The translations under genes were made by a program, and so were the position numbers. Shown piece after piece: positions 12,140 through 24,194 of a stretch of DNA of 64,000 nucleotides. The notes under the pieces are model-generated. The model ran no database searches. It saw only the letters and a list, made by a program, of their open reading frames with translations, and was not told the DNA's origin. Each line of letters opens with the position of its first letter. Positions within the stretch are counted from its first letter, which is position 1. Where the stretch lies: positions 130,766,289 to 130,830,288 of the forward strand of contig NC_134364.1 of the NCBI RefSeq assembly GCF_048569485.1, given 5' to 3'. This DNA is from Anomaloglossus baeobatrachus (Eukaryota > Chordata > Amphibia > Anura > Aromobatidae).

Positions 12140-12690
12140 GAAATGATATGCAAATGAGGCTGAACCTGAGGCCACTGTCACTCAAGCTCTATTCCCCACC
12201 TAGTACCACCACCTCCTGCTTCTACCTCCTGCTTCTATTCCCCACCTAGTACCACCATCTCCTGCTTCTATTCCCCACCTAGTACCACCACCTCCTGCTT
12301 CTATTCCCCACCTAGTACCACCACCTCCTGCTTCTATTCCCCACCTAGTACCACCACCTCCTGCTTCTATTCCCCACCTAGTACCACCATCTCCTGCTTC
12401 TATTCCCCACCTAGTACCACCACCTCCTGCTTCTATTCCCCACCTAGTACCACCACCTCCTGCTTCTATTCCCCACCTAGTACCACCACCTCCTGCTTCT
12501 ATTCCCCACCTAGTACCACCACCTCCTGCTTCTATTCCCCACCTAGTACCACCACCGCCTGCTCTGTTGTGTGACTTCAAAGGAGTCGATAATCAAGCTG
12601 AAGGAGGAGGCGCTAGGCAGGGAATAGAGCTGGAGTGACAGAAGCTTTAATATCAACAAATAGTTCATCCTCATTTGCATACCAAATTGG
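12140..12690. mobile_element. Foldback element hosting a 33-bp minisatellite
   Basis: GATATGCAAATGAGG with TGTCACTCAAGCTCTATTCC at the left is mirrored by GGAATAGAGCTGGAGTGACA and CCTCATTTGCATACC at the right (to about 12683). The array occupies the loop between the arms. Confidence 0.75.
12205..12560. repeat. 33-bp minisatellite, ~11 copies
   Basis: The unit is TATTCCCCACCTAGTACCAC plus CACCTCCTGCTTC, with few variants (CACC/CATC). Because 33 is divisible by 3 it opens a minus-strand frame of GGGGTRWGIEA repeats, which is not a gene. Confidence 0.95.
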
Positions 12691-13768
12691 TGACATGTTG
12701 AATACTTATTTCACCCCCTATGTGTGTGTGTATAAATATAGTCGGCTTGCCGCTGGGCAGGTACTGGATGGACTCTGTGTCACGGAGGTGTCTAGCCTCG
12801 GAGATGGGAAATCCGGAGAGGACGCTCCAGCATAATAGTGCTGCAATGTTATTTTAGTGTCCCTGGATATTTGGGTCTGGGTTTTAGGAGCGGCCTGAAG
12901 TGCCAGGTGTGACGGACGGCTCCGATACCTCCAGGCCAGGTGTTTCGGCTGTCTATGGCCTGTTTATGGCAGTTGACGCTGCCTCCGGTCAGGGAGGGGG
13001 ACAGCCTCCGCTGCCAGCTAGTTTCTGTCAGAAACTAAGTCATTGACTTAGTTGTATGAACTCTTATTTTTTTTTCTTCTGTTTAACCTTTGTGCTGGTG
13101 AAAGCAGCCATAGCCGTACAAACACCGTCTGAAGGAATGGAAGAGCTGATGAAGCAGCTGCTCCAGGCTCATATCCAGAAGTAACAGCATCAGCTACAGC
13201 AGCAGCAACTACAAGCCCAGCAAATCCAAGATGGCCGCCCCCAGGGCTTCAGTAAAACTAGAATTAGATACAAACTAAATAAACAGTGAGTTTAATTTTG
13301 TATTAAAAATACTTGATTTCATAATCACTATTATTAATACAAAAATAAAAAATGCAACACCGTCCCTTTAACTTTTCGTGAAATATCTAATGTTTTCATC
13401 CCTGATGCGTTTCGGCAGCAGAGATCCTTTTTCTTTCCCATGTTACTTGAAAACTGTGGCTGCTTAATATTGTGGAACATCAGTTTTCCCTTTTATTGGG
13501 GTCACGTCACAAAGTAATTATCACCGGTATCTGAGATTGATTTCAGTGATCCAAAGACCCCGAGACACAAACCATCAATGAGCTTCATTATTAGTCGCGA
13601 GGACACTTACATCCAATCTGCATAATCATTTATAGAGGTGTTGTGGCTGTAAATAATCCGGGGTGCCATTCAGCAGTTAGCCATAGTACTAGTATACCGA
13701 AAGCCTGCTCTAGGTCCTTAAGCCACCATACTGATGTTACCCTGCAGGGGAGATAAGAGACCCCGGGA
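12691..13768. other. No gene; unassigned sequence
   Basis: 13140-13240 has a CAG-rich run (CAGCAGCAGCAACTACAAGC). 13250-13390 is AT-rich with a short palindrome around 13300-13330. Nothing else has a recognisable signature. Confidence 0.4.
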
Positions 13769-14585
13769 TAAGGCTACTTTCACACTTGCGTTCAGCGGAG
13801 TCCGTCACTATGGAGAATAGCGCAGTCAGTTAACGCACTGCGCTATTCTCCATAGACTTGTATGGATGACACACTAACGCAAGTGTCAGCGTTGCATCCG
13901 CCAGACGACGCAGCGTTGTTATTTTGACGCTGCGTCGGGCAGAAGGAACGCAGCATGTAACGTGTTTTTTGAGCAGCGGAATCCTTTGGATTTTACTGCG
14001 CATGCTCACTCTGGCTCCCTCCACCCATAACCCGGGTACACATCGGGTAACCAAGGAACCCTGGTTACGTGTGCCGGGAGCCCGACACTTTCCCGCTCGG
14101 CTCCGCCCCCTCCCGCACTCCGTATGTATACACACACACTCACTCACTCACCAGGCTGTCCCCCAGCGATGCAGTCCCCGCGGCACTGACACCCTCAGCC
14201 ATGGCCCCGCTCGGCTCCACCCACTTCGCACTCCGCCCCCGCCCACCGCACACATTGTTGGCGACCGAACGATCAGCTGATCACCCGGCGGCCGGCTACT
14301 GTGAGTGATCAGCTGATCACCCGGCGGCCGGCTACTGTGAGTGATCAGCTGATCACCCGGCGGCCGGCTACTGTGAGTGATCAGCTGATCACCCGGCGGC
14401 CGGCTACTGTGAGTGATCAGCTGATCGTTCACAATAGTCTGCCGACGGTAAAACTGTAAAAAAAACAAAACGGATTGCGTTGTTTTGCAGCATCCGTTGC
14501 ATCACTATATGCAACACATCCGTTGCATCCGTCACACAACGCAATGCAACGGATGCAATTCAACGCAAGTGTGAAAGTAGCCTAA
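13769..14585. mobile_element. TAA-flanked MITE (Harbinger-like) with internal array
   Basis: TAA at 13769-13771 and 14583-14585. The inverted ends are GGCTACTTTCACACTTGCGT and ACGCAAGTGTGAAAGTAGCC, a perfect match over 20 bases. The second tier of inverted repeats includes CGCACTGCGCTATTCTCCAT. A 36-bp array sits near the right arm. Confidence 0.88.
14273..14427. repeat. 36-bp minisatellite, 4 copies
   Basis: The unit is GATCAGCTGATCACCCGGCG plus GCCGGCTACTGTGAGT, itself containing the palindrome TGATCAGCTGATCA. Confidence 0.95.
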
Positions 14586-15479
14586 GAGACCCCACGCGTA
14601 TCGCCGTGAGACTTTTCCTGACGAAGCCGGTAAGACACTAAGAATAAATTTTAGAAAAGGTTGTGTCCTCCACAATGGCCTTCTCCCGCCTGCCCACACC
14701 CAGCTATTCATTTTGGCTTAGCATCACACAGAAGGCAGACACAGGTGTGCGCTTCAGATCTGGTTTTGCCTATGGTTTAGTTGACCCGAGGCGGTGGTCC
14801 GCAGCACCCTCAGGTTTCTGGCAGACTGGGACACTAGTTTAGTTTCTGGCTGCAGTGCGTGCGGCCTAGCCGACTCCTGCCGCTTCCCCCTGTTGCCAAT
14901 CAATCTGGCACTGGTTTGCCACTTGCCCTCCAGTTAAGAGCTCTCCTTTCCGCTTCCTCTTTCTCTGTCCCTGGGCTCCGCCATCATCCTGAAGTCTTTC
15001 TGGGGACGGCGCTCCCAGAGATTCTACCGATGGCACCACTTCCCCTCCTCACCTCTGCTACCGGCTGCACCACGCAGCGATCAGGCCACACTTTTACAGA
15101 TCCCTCATTGTCTGGCCTCCGCTCAGCCTTACCAGGCTGCAGGACATCCTCAGCTTGCAGCTTCACCATACACCACTGTCAGGGCCGGCTCCAGGTATTT
15201 GTGGGCCCCGGGCGAAAGAGTCTCAGTGGGCCCCATCCACACATAGACATGCACACATACATACACATACACATACATACACATATATATTTGAAGAGAA
15301 ATTCACAAAAACACATATAAATAGACATAAATCTATACGCAGTCATTTACACTGACATACATAGATAGACATCATACAGGCACACACTGACACATTAGAG
15401 ATATTTCTAATATTGGGAAGCCGGCAGCAGCCTCATTCACCTCCCGGCTTGTCTCCATCCAGCTCCTAGATTGGTGGCC
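14586..15479. other. No gene; hAT-like fragment and CA/TA microsatellite
   Basis: CAGGGCCGGCTCCAGGTATT at 15180 followed by GTGGGCCCCGGGCGAAAGAG is the left end of a frog repeat that I associate with hAT-type ends. Its other end is not clear. 15240-15290 is (ACATAC)n. 14646-15170 is pyrimidine-rich without a supported gene. Confidence 0.45.
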
Positions 15480-15750
15480 ATCACTAACACTGCTGTATAT
15501 ACATCACAAGAGAGGCTGGGGACATACACATTACTGGGGGCATACATATTAGTGAGGAAAGGGGTATACAGCAATGGGGGCATACAGCTCTAGAGGGGGG
15601 CAGTGACTCTGAGTTGGGGGGACAAACAGCTCTGAGGTGTGGGGGTGACATGCAACTCTGGGGATATACAGCTCTGGGGTGGGGGGACATACAGCTCTGA
15701 GGGGGGTATACAGCAATGGGGTGGAGGGGACATACAACTCTGGGGGTATA
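15480..15750. repeat. G-rich degenerate short tandem repeat
   Basis: Variants of GGGGGCATACAGCTCTGAG recur irregularly every ~20-30 bases, with runs of 5-7 G on the plus strand. Confidence 0.7.
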
Positions 15751-16768
15751 GTAGTATGCAGCCCCCATATTCCTCCATATAGTGTTATGAAGCCCCCATA
15801 GTCCTCCATATTGTATTATGTAGCCCCCATGTAGCATTATGCAGACCCCAAATGGCACTATGCAACCCGCATATAACATTAAGCAGCCCCCATATAGCAC
15901 AATGCAGACCCATATAGGATTAGGCACCTTCATATAGTATACAGCCTACATATTGCACAATGCAGACCCAGATAGCATTAGGCACCCCTCACGTGGTACA
16001 CAGCCCCTATATAGCACAGTGCAGACCCAGATAACATTAGGCATCATCATATAGTACATAGCCCCTATATAGCACAATGCAGACCCAGATAGCATTATGC
16101 ACCTTCATGTAGTATACAGCCCCTATATAGCACAATGCAGAGCCAGATAGCACCAGGCACGTTCATGTAGTATACAGTCCCCATATAGCACAGTGCAGAC
16201 CCAGATAATATTAGGCATCCTCATGTAGTATACAGTCCCTATATAGCACAGTGCAGAGCCAGATAGTATTAGGCATCCTCATGTAGTATACAGTCCCTAT
16301 ATAGCACAGTGCAGAGCCAGATAGCATTAGGCACCTTCATGTAGTATACAGCCCCTATATAGCACAATGCAGACCCATATAGCATTAGGCACCCTGACGT
16401 AGTATACAGCCCGTATATAGCACAGTGCAGACCAGATAGCATTAGGCACCCTCACGTAGTATACAGCCTGTATATAGCATAGTGCAGACCAGATGGCATT
16501 AGGCACCCTCATGTAGTATACAGCCTGTATATAGCATAGTGCAGACCAGATAGCATTAGGCACCCTCACGTAGTATACAGCCCATATATAGCATAGTGCA
16601 GACCAGATGGCATTAGGCACCCTCACGTAGTATACAGCCCATATATAGCACAGTGCAGACCAGATAGCATTAGGCACCCTCACGTAGTATACAGCCCGTA
16701 TATAGCATAGTGCAGACCAGATAGCATTAGGCACCTTCACGTAGTATACAGCCTGTATATAGCACCAG
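15750..16768. repeat. 57-bp minisatellite, ~15 copies
   Basis: The unit contains ATAGCACAGTGCAGACC, AGATAGCATTAGGCACC and CTCACGTAGTATACAGCC. Copies become more uniform to the right (16330-16760) and are degenerate at the left, suggesting recent expansion at the right end. Confidence 0.92.
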
Positions 16769-17297
16769 AATTTTATGCCCGGTGAGAGCCATTAAGAGAA
16801 TATAGTGTCTCTCACTGGGGATCCGCTCCTGTCGTTCACTGCAGGGAGCCGGCTCTTTGTGTGGGATCGTTCGCGTCCAACACATCACTAATAAGAAGTC
16901 ACAGGAGAGTCCCCGGAGAAGTGGAGAGATATAGAAGCTGCATTTGTGGGAGCCGTGGTAAGAAAGAGCCAATTTAATTCAGAATTTGGCTAGCCCTTGG
17001 GCAAACTAGGATTCCTGATGCGCTGGGTCCAAGAGAGGAGAGGATCGGCATACAGTGCAAGTTGCCGTGTACCTAAGAGTGGGTTAAGTCCGTGCGTTCC
17101 TGGGTGACCGTCGTCTTGCCCTGGAGAATACCCAACAAATCCCCTCAGAAGATAGATCAGTTGGCTCTAAAGAGAGCAGGAACTGAACGTCCAGGCAGAG
17201 GAGTGCCGTCCTCAGAGGCCCCCTCACTAGTTCTCACTAAATCCTTGTGGGTGGTAAGAGAGGAGCCTCAAGAACTTTGCGTCTGTCAGTGCGCTAC
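16769..17297. other. No supported gene
   Basis: This stretch has the look of spacer or old retroelement leader (GGATTCCTGATGCGCTGGG near 17010), but I see no family signature. It flanks the left side of the MITE at 17301. Confidence 0.3.
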
Positions 17298-17685
17298 TAA
17301 GGCCGAGGCCACACTGGGTTATGTGTGATCCGTGCATGATACTTGTCTCACGCTGGCAGCACAGCGGGAGCCAAGTGCCATGCGAGGGTCATGTGACTGT
17401 GGTCCGATCGTGCAATCAAACCACAGCTGCAGAGGGGCGGGCCGGCGCTGCGGAGGAGAGGGAGGGATTTTTAGCCCTATCTCCTCCGTTGCTAGCTGAT
17501 GCGAGAATCGCACTGCTCTCGCGTTACATCGGTGTAAAAGGATCGCGTTCCCCCTGCAGCATGCTGTGATTGTTTTCTCGGTCCGATTAGGGCAGAGAAA
17601 ACAATCACTCATGGGTGCTGGCACATAAAGTAATATTGGTCCGAGTGGAATGCACCGTTTTTCTCGTCATGTGTCCTAGGCCTAA
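17298..17685. mobile_element. TAA-flanked MITE (Harbinger-like)
   Basis: TAA at 17298-17300 and 17683-17685. The left end is GGCCGAGGCCACACTGGGTT and the right end ATGTGTCCTAGGCC. The interior is a foldback (TGTGACTGTGGTCCGATCG and later mirrored segments such as TCGGTCCGATTAGGG). The same TSD and end logic applies as for the elements at 7869 and 13769. Confidence 0.7.
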
Positions 17686-18339
17686 GTCAGAAGAGAGGAT
17701 GAGGGGCTTAGAGGTCTATATGGAGGCCCGAGTACCAGGGAAGTGGTCAAACAACAAAATATATGTAAAAACTCTTCCTAACGGAAACCCCTTTGTGGAA
17801 CATATGGGATGAAGTCTCATGTTTGAAACCTTTAAGTAAAGTTGCAGTAATTAACAAAAAAACCAAAGGCAAGTGTCTGTGTCAACATGAGAATGAACTG
17901 TTAATAATTAACTGCACTGGAGAGGCGAATGGAGTGTAAAGAGTTAATCCCGGCTGTGCAGCAGCCAAGCCTCTGCAAGGACTACAGTTGACCTCATCCA
18001 CCCCTCTAGCACAGTGCCCGACATTAGCAGTGTGCAGCAGCTCAATCTCTTCTGTCTTCGCTCTTACTTCTCTTGTCTCCCACCATGTCTGACCCAGAGA
18101 CCATCACACTTACTAGCCTGTCATTGTTACCCTCATGTAAGCACTATTTTCACCGGTTGCACCCTCCCACCCCTCCGTTGATGCCTATTCAGGAGCCCAC
18201 TGGAGCTCGCGTAGAGAGAACACCTCTCTCCTGAATGTGCCATAACCTCTGTCATAATTTGGGGCCAAGCTTGCCAAGGTGTTGTCATTGGTTACTGCTA
18301 AGCATATAACAATTTCCTCTATACCTGGTACTGTGGCTA
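17686..18339. other. No supported gene
   Basis: An open stretch at 17615-17812 straddles the MITE edge and has no recognisable domain. 17820-18340 is unremarkable. Confidence 0.3.
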
Positions 18340-19166
18340 CCTCTCAAAGTGACTCAGACCCACCAACGGATGCCTTGCAAGTGGGCGAAGAACCCAAAAC
18401 AACCCTGCAACTCAAGATGATGATCTGACCACCTCGCAGAGTCAGACCAACCAGCTGATACCTCGCAATTGGGTGAATCCTGCAGGAGACCCTGTATCCC
18501 AGGTGCTACTGTCCATCTCCTAGCGGGAATCCGACCCACCAGCTGATACCTCGCGATGGAGCGAATCCTACAGGAGACCCTGAATCCCAGGTGCTACTCT
18601 GACCATCTCTCTGCGGGAATCCGACCCACCAGCTGATACCAGGCAATGGAGCAAATCCTACAGGTGACTTTGAATCCCAGGTGCTACTCTGACCATCTCT
18701 CTGCGTGAATCCGACCCACCAGCTGATACCAGGCAATGGAGCAAATCCTACAGGTGACTTTGAATCCCAGGTGCTACTCTGACCATCTCTCTGCGTGAAT
18801 CCGACCCACCAGCTGATACCAGGCAATGGAGCAAATCCTACAGGTGACTTTGAATCCCAGGTGCTACTCTGACCATCTCTCTGCGTGAATCCGACCCACC
18901 AGTTGAGACTTTGCAGCTAGGTGAATCCTGCAGGTAACCCTGCAAACAAGAGCCTACATGGACAACTTTGTAGAGTGAGTTGGACCCTTCAGATGAGACT
19001 TCAAAACCAGGCATATCTTACAGGTGACCATGCAATGTGGACACTATGTTGACCATTTTCCACAGAAAATAAGATGTATCACAGAAGCAATCCTCTTCCC
19101 TGGGTGAACCAGATGTACTAAGCGTGTTCTCTCTAGAGGGTGTAGAGGGTGTATTTCACGTGTTTA
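18340..19166. repeat. 90-bp tandem repeat, left part of a split array
   Basis: Units contain ATCCGACCCACCAGCTGATA, AATCCTACAGGTGACTTTGA and CTCTGACCATCTCTCTGCG. Three copies (about 18660-18900) are nearly identical and the outer ones are degenerate. Related degenerate units resume at 23141-23590 and 24195-24720, on the far side of the LTR element and the TTAA MITE. Confidence 0.88.
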
Positions 19167-19929
19167 TGTGATGCCCCAGGGCTGTGGGGTACTCGGTAGC
19201 GGGCGTGTATGACACTCAGGGGAGTTGTGGTTGCAGCCGATGCCCGGTTCCGTGACTCCAGGGGTCGGTCCAAAATAAAAAGTGGTTTAAATAAAATAAA
19301 ATAGTTTTTGTCGACAACACCACTTGCGGTGTGCGGCCAGGTTATTTGAAGCCACCGCTGCAGGCTTCTGCTGGGGCTGATGGAGCTGTGCAGCTTAGGT
19401 GTTTTGGGCCCTCCGCAAGCAGGGCTGGACCAACTTGCCTTGTCTCCTTGGTGGTGGTGTCCATTAGGGCCCTTTGATGAGATACCACTCTGATTTTGGC
19501 ACAATTGTGCAACTATATACAACCAAAGTTTGTGTCACAACCCGTCCTATGACTGCGGGTCCATTTTTTTTTTTATTATTTATATCAAACCTGTAAATTG
19601 TAATATCAACTTTTTCAATATTATTTTGCTCGGGGACATTAGCAACTGCAACCATTGGGCAATCTGGCAAGATCATTATCCTGCTTGTCACCTTCCACCT
19701 AAAGCCTCTGGTGCCACCTACTAGTGACGCACCACCCAAGTCCCTGATGGCCTTTTTCAGCTGTAACGGAACATGAAAGCAAAAAGGTTCAACAAGGGCG
19801 ACAAGACCAGGACCAGGCTTTCAACAATATATCATTAGACGTTCATCTTTTACTGTAAAACCAACAATTTTAATAGCAATAAACATTTTAACTTCACACT
19901 GGGTAGCTAGGTGCAGAGAGTACTGAGAG

Positions 19930-20165
19930 CTGGCACTTTAAGAGAAAGCGGGGACTGGTACCGCTGCAGCGCCCCCTTCTGGATGCACTTTCACATCCAG
20001 GGCGTACCAGCCCTGTTCTCCATGATGCCGGGTATAGGTAACGGTGTCACCTGGGTGCAGCTCGCGACCAGGGTGTCCTTTCTGGAGGTGGGCCATCACA
20101 TCTCGCCGGGTCACAAACACTCCAGCCTGTAACTCCAGCTCAGTGATAAAGCCCCACCTCTTCTT
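19930..20165 (-). other. Cold-shock-like peptide within the fossil LTR element
   Basis: The minus-strand frame reads KKRWGFITELELQAG, VFVTRRDVMAHL and LHPGDTVTYTRHHGEQGW. The order K-x-W-G-F-I (RNP1-like), V-F-V-T (RNP2-like), then L-x-P-G-D-x-V resembles a cold-shock (Y-box type) nucleic-acid-binding fold. This is pattern recognition only. If right, it would act in RNA binding by the element's gag-region product. Confidence 0.45.
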
Positions 20166-20856
20166 GTGGTTAAATTAATTCACCACACCCTGGTACCGGA
20201 CTCCGCGGTCCTTCCAGCTGGCCCGCCGCAGACTCTGCTTTTCACGGAGGTTGCGGGCCTGCACCTGCACCTCCCGTGCCTCACACTCCTCTTGCTCTCA
20301 GGCCAGCTGCCGGATTGTGGCCTGGCATGCTACTTGGAGCTCGTCTGAAACTGCGGCGTTCTGCTTAGAGGCCTTGAATAGTGTGGGGGTTGGTCCCATC
20401 TTTCCCCACTCCCGATCGGACTGACAAGCCCCTGGGTACTCCGCTGCTGACTCTGCAGGCAGCACGTCCGGTTCCGCAGCCGGGTTGGAGAGCGGCGCGG
20501 CATGGTCTGGTCGTTGGCAGAAGCGTGGCAGCTTGGTCTGCAGCTGGGAAAGAAGCCGGTGATGCTGCTGGAAACTGGATGCCTTGGGCCTTCTCCTCTG
20601 GAGAAGGGGATGCGGCCGGGATCAGTCTAACCGGGGGAAGGACTGGTGACACCTGCTGCTCGTCGACGAGGATCGGTACAGGCTCCGCGGCCAGGAAAGG
20701 AGGCGATGTGGCCTACACATCGGCTGGGAACGGTGGCGGCAGAGGCCTGCCGGCGACTCGGGATGGAGGTGGTATCGTGGCCTGGTCAGCGGCCTGGGAA
20801 GGCACGGGTTCCGCGACCGGGGGAGCCGATGGGGCCAGGGAGGTTTTTGCTCCTAC

Positions 20857-21129
20857 CTACTCCTGGCACTGCTCCTCATGCGAGGCCCGCTTCTCTTGGA
20901 CGTGCACTGCCGCTACCATCAATTGCATCTCCTTTCTCCACTCGGCTGTCTGGCACAGGAACTGGGCCTGTATCCGTATGCACAGCAAGTCCAGCTCTTC
21001 CTCCAACCAGTCTGCAGTCCCCACTTCGGGACGGTCTGGTGCAGCCATGTTGCAGCTCTCCCTTCCGGAAACTTTTTGTAGCAGGGTTCCGGTGTCCCTG
21101 CTTTGTTTCACTTTACATAGTTCAGGCAC
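20857..21129 (-). other. Gag-region-like piece of the fossil LTR element
   Basis: An open stretch soon after the primer-site-like sequence encodes a charged, helix-prone peptide (EELDLLCIRIQAQ, CQTAEWRKEMQL). Position and composition suit the start of a gag-like region, but there is no named domain. Confidence 0.4.
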
Positions 21130-22094
21130 TCCCAGGGGGAGGGGTCTCAGGTTTCACGTCCTTTGCAGCTTGTGGTGCAGTTATTTTTACAGTCCAAGAT
21201 GGTCGCAGTTCAATAATTTTAAACCCAGTTCAGTCTGTAAGGCACGCTTGTCACCAGGTTCTACGGGTTTAGTCAGAATCCTGCCGACTACGCCAAGTTT
21301 TCGGGTTGTGACACCCCAGGGCTTTGGGGTACTCTGTCCCGGGCATGTGTGACACTCAGGGGAGTCGTGGTCGCGACCGATGCCCGGTTCTGTGACCCCG
21401 GGGGTCGGTCCGAAATAAAAAGGGGTTTAAATAAAAGAAAATAAAATAGTTTTTGTCGACCTACGCCACTTGCGGTGCATGGCCAGGTTATTTGGAGCCG
21501 CCGCTGCTGGGTTCTGCTGAGGCTGATGGAGTTGTGCAGCTTAGGTGTTTTGGGCCCTCCGCGAGCAGGGCTGGACCCCAGCAGTGGATGATGGGGGTTG
21601 TAGTGGGGAACAATCAATGTGAGTGCACGCCGTCAAGGAAACAGTCCACACCAGTGTTGCAGTTTAACTTTCCTTGTTTACTTTTGGTGATGGAACCACA
21701 GGTGCCGGTCCCAGGTGTACCCGCTCCCCTTGTTCTTCGTGCCGGCCGTGACCTGGGATGGCTGTCCTCTGTGCACACTTGTTGTTGATGGGCTCCCGTG
21801 GCCTAGAGCTACTTGAAAGTCCCTTCTCTTCGGTCTGGTCCCTAATACAGGCAGCCTGGACTATTTAAGGGGTTCAGTCCCAGGTCCCCTCTTTGCTGCT
21901 TGTGCTTCAGGCTTTCTTAGGTTGGCGATTGACCCTGGAGATCTTCTCGCTCGGCAGAGTTAACAGCTGACCATAAAGTGTCCCGCTGTCCTAGGGTCTG
22001 CACCCCGCCTCGTGCTGAGTCCCATGAGCCTTGGTTCCGAACTTCCACAGGCGCCCCGTGCTTCCTGGAGTCTGCTGCTTCCACAGGTAACCCA

Positions 22095-22552
22095 CGGTGC
22101 CTGGAGTCCTGGTCCGTACTCCACAGTCCCTCCGTGGTTCCTGGTGCCTGGAGTCCTGGTCCGTACTCCACAGTCCCTCCGTGGTTCCTGGTGCCTGGAG
22201 TCCTGGTCCGTACTCCACAGTCCCTCCGTGGTTCCTGGTGCCTGGAGTCCTGGTCCGTACTCCACAGTCCCTCCGTGGTTCCTGGTGCCTGGAGTCCTGG
22301 TCCGTACTCCACAGTCCCTCCGTGGTTCCTGGTGCCTGGAGTCCTGGTCCGTATTCCACAGGCCCTCCGTGGTTCCTGGTGCCTGGAGTCCTGGTCCGTA
22401 CTCCACAGTCCCTCCGTGGTTCCTGGTGCCTGGAGTCCTGGTCCGTACTCCACAGTCCCTCCGTGGTTCCTGGTGCCTGGAGTCCTGGTCCGTACTCCAC
22501 AGTCCCTCCGTGGTTCCTGGTGCCTGGAGTCCTGGTCCGTACTCCACAGTTC
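22095..22552. repeat. 47-bp minisatellite, ~10 copies
   Basis: The unit contains GAGTCCTGGTCCGTACTCC, ACAGTCCCTCCGTGG and TTCCTGGTGCCTG. The 47-bp period is not a multiple of 3, so all three frames run open on both strands; the many ~200-residue frames here are artefacts. Confidence 0.95.
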
Positions 22553-22837
22553 TCACTCCTTTTACAGCTCTCTGTTGTCGGTACAGGTCCCTTTCTGTAC
22601 TTTACGCTCGCCTTCACTTCCTCTGACAGACTCTCCTCTCCTCACACACTTCTCCTGACTGACTGCACACCACTCCCTGCCAGCTTCCCAACTGACCACT
22701 GCCCCCCCTTGCTGGGTGGTCTCTCCCTACAGGCTGGGTGGTACTAGCCAATCAGTGCCCTCCCCTTATACCTGTTACTAGGCAGTCTCCCAGGTTGGTG
22801 TTGGGGTTGTGTGTGTGGCCTGAAGGTGCCGGTGTGT

Positions 22838-23065
22838 TTAGGCTGGGTACACATATCCAGCTTTTTGCCGGTTTGACGGATGCGGCGCACGCCAGTACAC
22901 AGTATACAGTACACTGGCAGCGCAACAAGCGCCGGTCACATGCTGTCATGTGACCAGAGCATGTGACCCAGAAGTTGCGGCGCAGCCATTGTACCGTATC
23001 ATACTGTACTGGCGTGCGCGCATTCGTCAAACCGGCGAAAAGCCGGATATGTGTACCCAGCCTTA
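22838..23065. mobile_element. TTA-flanked foldback MITE, 222 bp
   Basis: TTA at 22838-22840 and 23063-23065. The ends GGCTGGGTACACATATCC and GGATATGTGTACCCAGCC are a perfect match. The arms continue (GCCGGTTTGACG against CGTCAAACCGGC), so the element is almost entirely one hairpin. It inserted into the LTR of the fossil retroelement. Confidence 0.92.
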
Positions 23066-23140
23066 CTCTGGCACGGATATTCCGGGGTTTGGATTTCCAC
23101 GGTTTATATTTGCGGCACCTGGTACCTCAGGGGTGCTACA

Positions 23141-23587
23141 TTTACAGGTGCTCTGATAACTTTCCACAGTGGGTCAGAACCACCAGAGGAGACCTCTCTA
23201 ATGTGGCATGTTCCACTGGTGTATCTTCTGGTTCTCTGACCACTTTCCGCAGTGGGTCAAACCAACAGATACCGTTCGTCCAAAGGGATATATGATTCAT
23301 GTGAGCCAGATAGTCCCCACACCGGTCTATGGAACGAGTCAGCCAGTTGAGTCCTCTCAGCAGTGCGTACTTTGAGAGTAGCTATGGCTATGTTCTCTCC
23401 GAAGGGTAGACCATCTTATCAGACAATATTCCGATCACTTACAAAGGGGTTCAGCCATCAAGTTCCTCTCGGCCTGCAAATTGTTGATGGTTCTTTAGCC
23501 ACTACATCCCAGAGGTGTAAGATTATCCACGTTCTCTCAAACTCTGCCACGAACCTTGCTGCATTCACACTCGGAGTGAGTCTGACC
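23141..23587. repeat. Degenerate ~90-bp array, middle part
   Basis: Phrases such as CTGACCACTTTCCGCAGTGG and GTGGGTCA recur. This continues the array left of the LTR element. Confidence 0.6.
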
Positions 23588-23746
23588 TTTAGGCTGGAGT
23601 CACACTCACCCGGCCCGGTGGCACACTCTCCGCTCAGGAGCGTCTCAGCTGCATTGAAATACACGCAGCTGCTCCGCTCCTGTCAGGAGAGCGTATGGCC
23701 GTGCCGGGTGATGCGATGCAAGACACTCACAAGTGTGACTCTGGGT
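23588..23746. mobile_element. TWA-type MITE fragment
   Basis: TTTAGGCTGGAGTCACACTC at the left and AGTGTGACTCTGGG at the right form inverted ends. The right boundary abuts the TTAA of the next element. Confidence 0.6.
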
Positions 23747-24194
23747 TTAAAGGGAATCTGTCACCGGGTTTGCTATCCTATGCGAGATCAGCATAATGTT
23801 GAGACAGAGATCATGACTCCAGTGTTTTATCACTTATTGAACTACCTGCTGTCATTTTGATGAAATCACTGTTTTCTTTTCTGCAGATCTAGCAGTTATT
23901 TTACATCCCTGCCCACAACAATGATTGGCAGCTTTTTGTCGATGTAAAATGTACATAGAAAGCTGCAAGCTAGTGTTGGGAGTGGGGATGTGCAGAGCTC
24001 ATGACTATGCTGGACTACCTGGCTGCAGGTAATATAGTCTCCTAATGATGATCTACTGCTGATTAAACAGTGATTTTATCAAAACTATAGGAAGCAGCCC
24101 AATAAGTGACACATCCCTGGAATCGGGGTCTCTGTCTCTACATTATGCTGCTCTCGGATTAGGAGGTAAAAACCCGGTGACAGATTCCCTTTAA
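23747..24194. mobile_element. TTAA-flanked MITE (piggyBac-type target)
   Basis: TTAA at 23747-23750 and 24191-24194. The terminal inverted repeat AGGGAATCTGTCACCGGG is perfect for at least 21 bases. The interior includes CTCATGACTATGCTGGACTA and GGTCTCTGTCTCTACATTAT. Fragments of the same family occur near 3990-4020, 10457, 59500-59676 and elsewhere. Confidence 0.92.

Larger units (their letters stand above)
19167..23140 (-). mobile_element. Fossil LTR retroelement (Gypsy/Metaviridae-like), minus strand
   Basis: Two related terminal segments lie in the same orientation: 21307 rightwards (5' LTR on the minus strand, proposed outer end 23140) and 19167-19440 (part of the 3' LTR). They share TGTGA..CCCCAGGGCT, TCGGTCCGAAATAAAAAG-type and TTTTGGGCCCTCCGC phrases over ~270 bases. 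Next to the 5' LTR on the minus strand is a primer-site-like GGCGTAGTCGGCAGGATTC. TTTA at 19163-19166 and 23141-23144 is a likely 4-bp target duplication. The flanks continue the same ~90-bp array, which supports a single insertion. The internal part is short, with gag-like pieces, and no polymerase was recognised. The element is clearly broken and moderately old, since its LTRs differ visibly. A MITE and a 47-bp minisatellite lie within the 5' LTR. Confidence 0.65.

Noticed and set aside
16769-17820. Possible retroviral leader/gag
   Set aside because: Some phrases look retroelement-like, but no terminal repeats, primer site or domain could be shown.
20381-21352. 323-codon plus-strand frame
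   Set aside because: It is antisense to the gag-like part of the fossil LTR element, has no recognisable domain, and runs across the primer-site-like region.
21917-22747. Seven overlapping ~200-codon frames on both strands
   Set aside because: Product of the 47-bp minisatellite.
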